This document shows, one piece after another, positions 5,748 to 8,789 of a DNA stretch of 8,789 nucleotides. The stretch is taken from positions 1-8,789 of the forward strand of contig CAMNAT010000061.1 in assembly GCA_946531785.1 (NCBI GenBank), written 5' to 3'. Source of the DNA: an uncultured Oscillospiraceae bacterium. Its GTDB lineage: Bacteria; Bacillota; Clostridia; UBA1381. The position numbers were made by a program, and so were the translations under genes. A model generated the notes under the pieces. The model saw only the letters and a program-made list of their open reading frames with translations. It was not told the DNA's origin and searched no databases. The number at the start of each line of letters is the position of its first letter. Within the stretch, counting starts at the first letter, position 1.

Positions 5748-7166
5748 TTATATTATATACAGTGCATCTGAAAGGACGCAGCGTCTTAATCTTGTAAAGC
5801 TTCTCGGTGAGGTTATACCCTCGCCTGTCGGACCCGCTATCGTGAAGGTCGTCCAGCCCTCAGCGTTGAAGCCGATGCCGGCATAGCTCGGAGCATTCTT
5901 TACGAAGATTGTTGTTTCAATAGCCTTTGCGTACTGAGTCATGTGATCCACATTCTTTGAATGGAGATGCGCCGTGTGGCGGTTGCCGTGCTCTGCCTTG
6001 ACTGCCATTTCAACAGCCTCGTCAAAGCTATTCACCCTTACTATCGGGAGTATCGGCATCATGAGCTCTGTCTGTACAAATGCCTGCGAGAAGTCTGCCT
6101 CGCAGATTATACATCTGATCTCGTCGCCTGCATTTACGCCGATCTGCGCAAGGATCTTCTTTGCGTCCCTGCCGACCCAGTCCTTATTTATAACTCTTAC
6201 CTGCTGACCCTTCTTATTTGTCTTTGTGACAAGGACCACATCCTCAAGCTGCTTTACCTGGCTTTCGTTCAGGAGATAGCAGCCGTTTTTGAGCATATAG
6301 TGGATAAGCTCGTCAGCTATGGATGAGAGCGCGAATACCTCCTTCTCCGCGATACACGGGAGGTTGTTGTCGAAGGTGCAGCCGTCGATTATATCCTTTG
6401 CCGCCTTCTTGATATCCGCTGTTTCGTCTACGATTACCGGCGGGTTGCCCGCGCCTGCACCGATAGCCTTCTTACCTGATGAAAGAAGCATCTTTACAAC
6501 GCCCGGTCCGCCTGTTGCTACAAGCATCCTTACCGACGGATGGTTTACCATCATGTTCGAGGTCTCCATTGTCGGGTTTGCAACCGTCGCAACTATGTTC
6601 TCCGGTCCGCCCGCAGCGAGTACCGCGCGGTTTACGAGGTCAACGGCATATGCCGAGATCCTCTTTGCATGCGGATGCGGATTGAAGATAACGCCGTTGC
6701 CGCCCGCGAGCATACAGATACTGTTGCAAAGTATGGTACAGCTCGGGTTCGTTGACGGTGTTATCGCACCGATTATTCCGTAGGGACCCATCTCCACAAG
6801 TGTGAGACCGCCGTCGCCGGAGAATGCTCTTGTATCGAGATCCTCTGTGCCGAGCGTCTTGTCCGCTACCAGATGGTGCTTCAAAATCTTATGATATACG
6901 TTACCCATGCCGGTATCCTCTACCGCAAGCTTCGCCATAGTCTCAGCTTCCTCATGGGTGAGCTTTCTTATCTGACTGATAATGGCCTCTCTCTGTGCCT
7001 TGTTATATTTTCTGAATTGAACATAAGCCTTGTTTACCGCCGCAAGAGCCTCTTCCATTGAGTCGAATACTCCGAGCTGCTTGCGTGCCGGCTTTGTTAT
7101 CGACGACATATCCATCTTTGAAAGAACATCGCGGACTATGCGGCTTACTTTCTGTTCATCTACCAA
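5748..7166 (-). CDS. pduP: CoA-acylating aldehyde dehydrogenase (PduP/EutE type)
   Basis: This enzyme oxidises an aldehyde to acyl-CoA with NAD+ and CoA and is the core enzyme of aldehyde-oxidising compartments. At 472 residues it is normal for PduP/EutE. The catalytic cysteine is C271 in NNLPCIAEKE. NAD-binding signatures are ITPSTNPSCT (135-144), VATGGPGVV (216-224) and GAGAGNPPVIVDE (236-248). The C-terminal AGPTGEGITSPRSFTR is also typical. Residues 1-18 (VDEQKVSRIVRDVLSKM) form an encapsulation helix followed by a Ser/Pro linker. The start codon is TTG, supported by AGGGGG nine bases upstream. The next ATG (M18) would delete the targeting helix. The gene begins 15 bases after the GlcG-like gene. 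Substrate is not determined by the sequence: propanal and L-lactaldehyde are both reasonable given the aldolase. Confidence 0.95.
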   Translation of the reverse strand: MVDEQKVSRIVRDVLSKMDMSSITKPARKQLGVFDSMEEALAAVNKAYVQFRKYNKAQREAIISQIRKLTHEEAETMAKLAVEDTGMGNVYHKILKHHLVADKTLGTEDLDTRAFSGDGGLTLVEMGPYGIIGAITPSTNPSCTILCNSICMLAGGNGVIFNPHPHAKRISAYAVDLVNRAVLAAGGPENIVATVANPTMETSNMMVNHPSVRMLVATGGPGVVKMLLSSGKKAIGAGAGNPPVIVDETADIKKAAKDIIDGCTFDNNLPCIAEKEVFALSSIADELIHYMLKNGCYLLNESQVKQLEDVVLVTKTNKKGQQVRVINKDWVGRDAKKILAQIGVNAGDEIRCIICEADFSQAFVQTELMMPILPIVRVNSFDEAVEMAVKAEHGNRHTAHLHSKNVDHMTQYAKAIETTIFVKNAPSYAGIGFNAEGWTTFTIAGPTGEGITSPRSFTRLRRCVLSDALYII

Positions 7167-7175
7167 ATTGCCCAG

Positions 7176-7181
7176 CCCCCT
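7176..7181 (-). promoter_or_regulatory. Shine-Dalgarno site supporting the TTG start of the aldehyde dehydrogenase
   Basis: AGGGGG on the minus strand lies nine bases before the TTG at 7166 and directly next to the TAA stop of the preceding gene. No ATG or GTG is available that would keep the N-terminal targeting helix, so TTG is the best start. Confidence 0.7.
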
Positions 7182-7736
7182 TTACTGATTTTTAAGTCTT
7201 TTTTCAAGATACAGCACTGCCGCCCTTGCGAGCGCGGCGTCCTGATCCTTTGTTCCGCCCGATACACCGACGCCGCCTATCACCGCGCCGTTATATATCA
7301 GCGGATACCCTCCTCCGAGAAGCAGTATACCGTTTCCGTTCGTAAGTCCGTCTAAAGCGCCGCCGCGCGCCTCGGCAAGAGCCTTGTCCGTCGGCATCTT
7401 CAGCGCCACCGCCGTATATGCCTTATCCTCGGCAGCGGTTATGCTCGCGATGAAGGAGTTATCCATTGCTTCCTTTAAAACGAGCCGTCCGCCCTCATCG
7501 CATATCGCAATAACGACGCTTACGCCAATCGCCTGCGCCGCCTGCTCAACGCAGTACGCAAGCTCCTTTGCCAGCGCAAGACCTATGGCGGGCTTGGTTA
7601 TGAGCGGAGCCGGCGCGTTCTGCGCCGGTACCGCCATAGAAGGAGTCGGTTTTATTCTGCTTGTCTCTTCAGATCTTTTCTCGGGAGCCGTACCGGTTAT
7701 TTTTGCGACCTCGGAGAGCATCTCGTCAATGGTCAT
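7182..7736 (-). CDS. GlcG/HbpS/PduO C-terminal-domain protein with encapsulation peptide
   Basis: This 184-residue protein has three parts. Residues 1-15 (TIDEMLSEVAKITG) form a short amphipathic helix like BMC targeting peptides. Residues 16-48 are a Pro/Ala-rich linker. Residues 49-183 are a GlcG/HbpS-type domain (PF03928) with the signature CDEGGRLV (79-86), the segment GNGILLLGGGYPLIY (134-148) and GGVGVSGGTKDQDAALA (154-170). The same fold forms the C-terminal half of PduO, where it is separate from the adenosyltransferase domain, which is absent here. Related proteins bind haem or form multimers, but the biochemical role in compartments is unsettled. The start is ATG with AAAGGAG nine bases upstream, 33 bases after the aldolase stop. 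Its place between aldolase and aldehyde dehydrogenase, plus the targeting helix, suggests it works in the lumen. A cobalamin role is unlikely because no B12 enzyme is nearby. Confidence 0.9.
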   Translation of the reverse strand: MTIDEMLSEVAKITGTAPEKRSEETSRIKPTPSMAVPAQNAPAPLITKPAIGLALAKELAYCVEQAAQAIGVSVVIAICDEGGRLVLKEAMDNSFIASITAAEDKAYTAVALKMPTDKALAEARGGALDGLTNGNGILLLGGGYPLIYNGAVIGGVGVSGGTKDQDAALARAAVLYLEKRLKNQ

Positions 7737-7769
7737 ATGTATCAGCTCCTTTGAATTTATGTTTGATGA

Positions 7770-8663
7770 TTATTTATTATACTGAGCCAAAACTCTCTTG
7801 GTTACCTCTGTAACTATCTTCTCTATATCTGTCTCTGAGCAGCCGCAGTCCTTTTTCGGTGTCGGGCATACCTGTGACGGGAGCGGCTGGAAGCCGTGAT
7901 ACTCAGCACTTGACTCTACGCCGTACTTCTCATTTGCCTCTGTCGGTGACATTGAGCATGTGTCATCACCGGCATAGCAGCCGGGGCAGAGCTTCTCCAT
8001 CGGGTGCTTGCCCGGAACGCCGAACTGCTTTCTGAGGTCGATAAGCTTCTTGACCTCGCCGCAGGGGATCTCCTTCTCGCCGCCGAGAAGTCTGGAGTAC
8101 ATAAGGAGCTTTGCATAGAACTCTGTTGATTCCATTCTGAAGAACGCTGTGTTAAGATCGCAGCCGAATGAAAGTGCGCCGTGGTTTGCAAGAAGCACCG
8201 CGTCATAATCCTGGAGATACGGCTCGAGTGACTCGGGGATCTCCATTGTTGACGGTGTTCCGTACTGAGCGATCGGAACAGCGCCGAGGAAGATGATAGC
8301 CTCCGGCATGATGAGCTTGTCAAGCGAGATACCCGCGATAGCAAATGATGTTGCGATCGGCGGATGCGCGTGAACAACAGCGTTTACATCCGGTCTCTGC
8401 TGGTATACCTTGAGATGCATCTTGAACTCCGATGACGGTCTCCACGGACCGTTGGACTCCTTGAGATTACCCTTGCCGTCTACCTTACAGATCATTTCCG
8501 GTGTCATGAAGCCCTTTGAAACGCCTGTCGGTGTAACATAGTAGGTGTTGTCGTCGATCTTTACAGAGAAGTTACCATCGTTGGCAGCCACGAAGCCGTC
8601 ATTGTAAATTCTTCTGCCGATCTCGCACAGTTCTTTTTTGATTTCATAATCAGACTTGTACAT
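7770..8663 (-). CDS. Class II aldolase (L-fuculose/L-rhamnulose-1-phosphate type) with Cys-rich, targeting C-terminal extension
   Basis: This zinc-dependent aldolase is the first gene of the operon. The family reaction splits L-fuculose-1-phosphate (or a related ketose phosphate) into dihydroxyacetone phosphate and L-lactaldehyde. Residues 1-217 align with FucA: GNFSV (30-34) and TPTGVSKG (44-51) in the phosphate-binding region, E79 (SSEF) as the catalytic acid, and zinc ligands H98 and H100 (VHAHPP) and H161 (ANHGAL), spaced as in FucA. FucA is about 215 residues; this protein has 297. The extra part holds C226, C229 and C236 (CPGC, then six residues, then C), C266, C273 and C275, and ends in an amphipathic helix (DIEKIVTEVTKRVLAQ) resembling a C-terminal encapsulation peptide. 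The start is ATG with GAGGG seven bases upstream. Fuculose and rhamnulose phosphate cannot be distinguished from sequence alone. Adjacent sugar kinase or isomerase genes are not in the window. Confidence 0.94.
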   Translation of the reverse strand: MYKSDYEIKKELCEIGRRIYNDGFVAANDGNFSVKIDDNTYYVTPTGVSKGFMTPEMICKVDGKGNLKESNGPWRPSSEFKMHLKVYQQRPDVNAVVHAHPPIATSFAIAGISLDKLIMPEAIIFLGAVPIAQYGTPSTMEIPESLEPYLQDYDAVLLANHGALSFGCDLNTAFFRMESTEFYAKLLMYSRLLGGEKEIPCGEVKKLIDLRKQFGVPGKHPMEKLCPGCYAGDDTCSMSPTEANEKYGVESSAEYHGFQPLPSQVCPTPKKDCGCSETDIEKIVTEVTKRVLAQYNK

Positions 8664-8723
8664 GATTCTTCCCTCACTTTTAAATTATTAACATTTTTGG
8701 TTTTTTGGTTTTGTTTTTGTTTT
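8664..8723 (-). other. A-rich 5' leader of the operon
   Basis: From the predicted transcription start near 8723 to the aldolase ATG, the leader is about 60 nt and consists mostly of A runs broken by single or paired Cs (8694-8722), then the SD GAGGG at 8671-8675. No stem or riboswitch fold is visible. An unstructured A-rich leader commonly favours ribosome loading. A four-codon ATG...TAA frame (starting near 8693) lacks an SD and is probably incidental. Confidence 0.5.
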
Positions 8724-8729
8724 TCTTTA

Positions 8730-8758
8730 ATTATACAGCATTACAAGGGATTTGTAAA
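8730..8758 (-). promoter_or_regulatory. Main operon promoter, housekeeping sigma type
   Basis: On the minus strand TTTACA (8753-8758, 5 of 6 to TTGACA) is separated by exactly 17 bases from a perfect TATAAT (8730-8735). The A/T-rich block upstream (8761-8789) could act as an UP element. The predicted start near 8723 gives a leader of about 60 nt before the aldolase. No clear operator palindrome or cre-like site is seen around it, although regulatory sites may lie beyond the right edge. This promoter makes the aldolase the first gene of its transcript, though longer read-through messages cannot be excluded. Confidence 0.8.
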
Positions 8759-8789
8759 GACTTTTTTAAGAAAAAAAATATATAATTGT

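Noticed and set aside
8682..8694. Four-codon upstream reading frame in the leader
   Set aside because: It has no SD and lies in an A-rich tract where such short frames are expected by chance.
1..8789. CRISPR array, tRNA, insertion sequence or riboswitch
   Set aside because: No repeat-spacer pattern, tRNA fold, transposase or recognisable riboswitch sequence was seen on either strand. The window is almost entirely coding.

Overview
The window is one long operon, transcribed entirely on the minus strand, that encodes a bacterial microcompartment (BMC, metabolosome) for aldehyde metabolism. It most resembles the fucose/rhamnose-degrading compartments of anaerobic Clostridia. The organism is probably an anaerobic Firmicute of the Clostridia. 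Reasons are strong AGGAGG-type ribosome binding sites, three non-ATG starts (TTG, GTG, GTG), a secreted protein with S-layer homology (SLH) repeats, very short spacers and moderate base composition. Species cannot be fixed from the sequence.

Layout in transcription order (right to left). A textbook housekeeping promoter (8730-8758) and an A-rich leader of about 60 nt precede four enzyme or accessory genes: a class II (fuculose/rhamnulose-phosphate type) aldolase with a cysteine-rich C-terminal extension, a GlcG/PduO-C-like protein, a CoA-acylating aldehyde dehydrogenase (PduP/EutE type) and a zinc alcohol dehydrogenase. Next comes an unexpected gene for an exported protein with three SLH repeats. 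Four BMC-H shell genes follow: one with an enlarged pore-region loop, one canonical, one with a basic AT-hook-like tail and one PduA-like. After these come the phosphotransacylase PduL, the vertex protein EutN, and the first 243 codons of a PduS/RnfC-like flavin/Fe-S protein that runs off the left edge.

How the genes fit together (inference from families): the aldolase splits a deoxy-sugar phosphate into DHAP and L-lactaldehyde. Inside the shell, the acylating dehydrogenase oxidises an aldehyde to acyl-CoA with NADH formation. PduL makes acyl-phosphate and recycles CoA. The alcohol dehydrogenase reduces aldehyde and regenerates NAD+. The PduS-like protein may pass electrons across the shell. 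All five candidate cargo proteins carry a terminal segment that can be read as an encapsulation helix. No glycyl-radical or B12-dependent diol dehydratase is present in the window, and the operon promoter lies directly before the aldolase. Either lactaldehyde itself is dismutated or the dehydratase is encoded elsewhere.

The three longer internal spacers each hold a near-perfect or perfect inverted repeat without a U-tract (778-810, 1744-1775, 2130-2150). These are candidate RNA-processing, stabilising or operator elements. No tRNA, rRNA, CRISPR array, insertion sequence or intrinsic terminator was seen, and there is no gene-free stretch above 300 bases.
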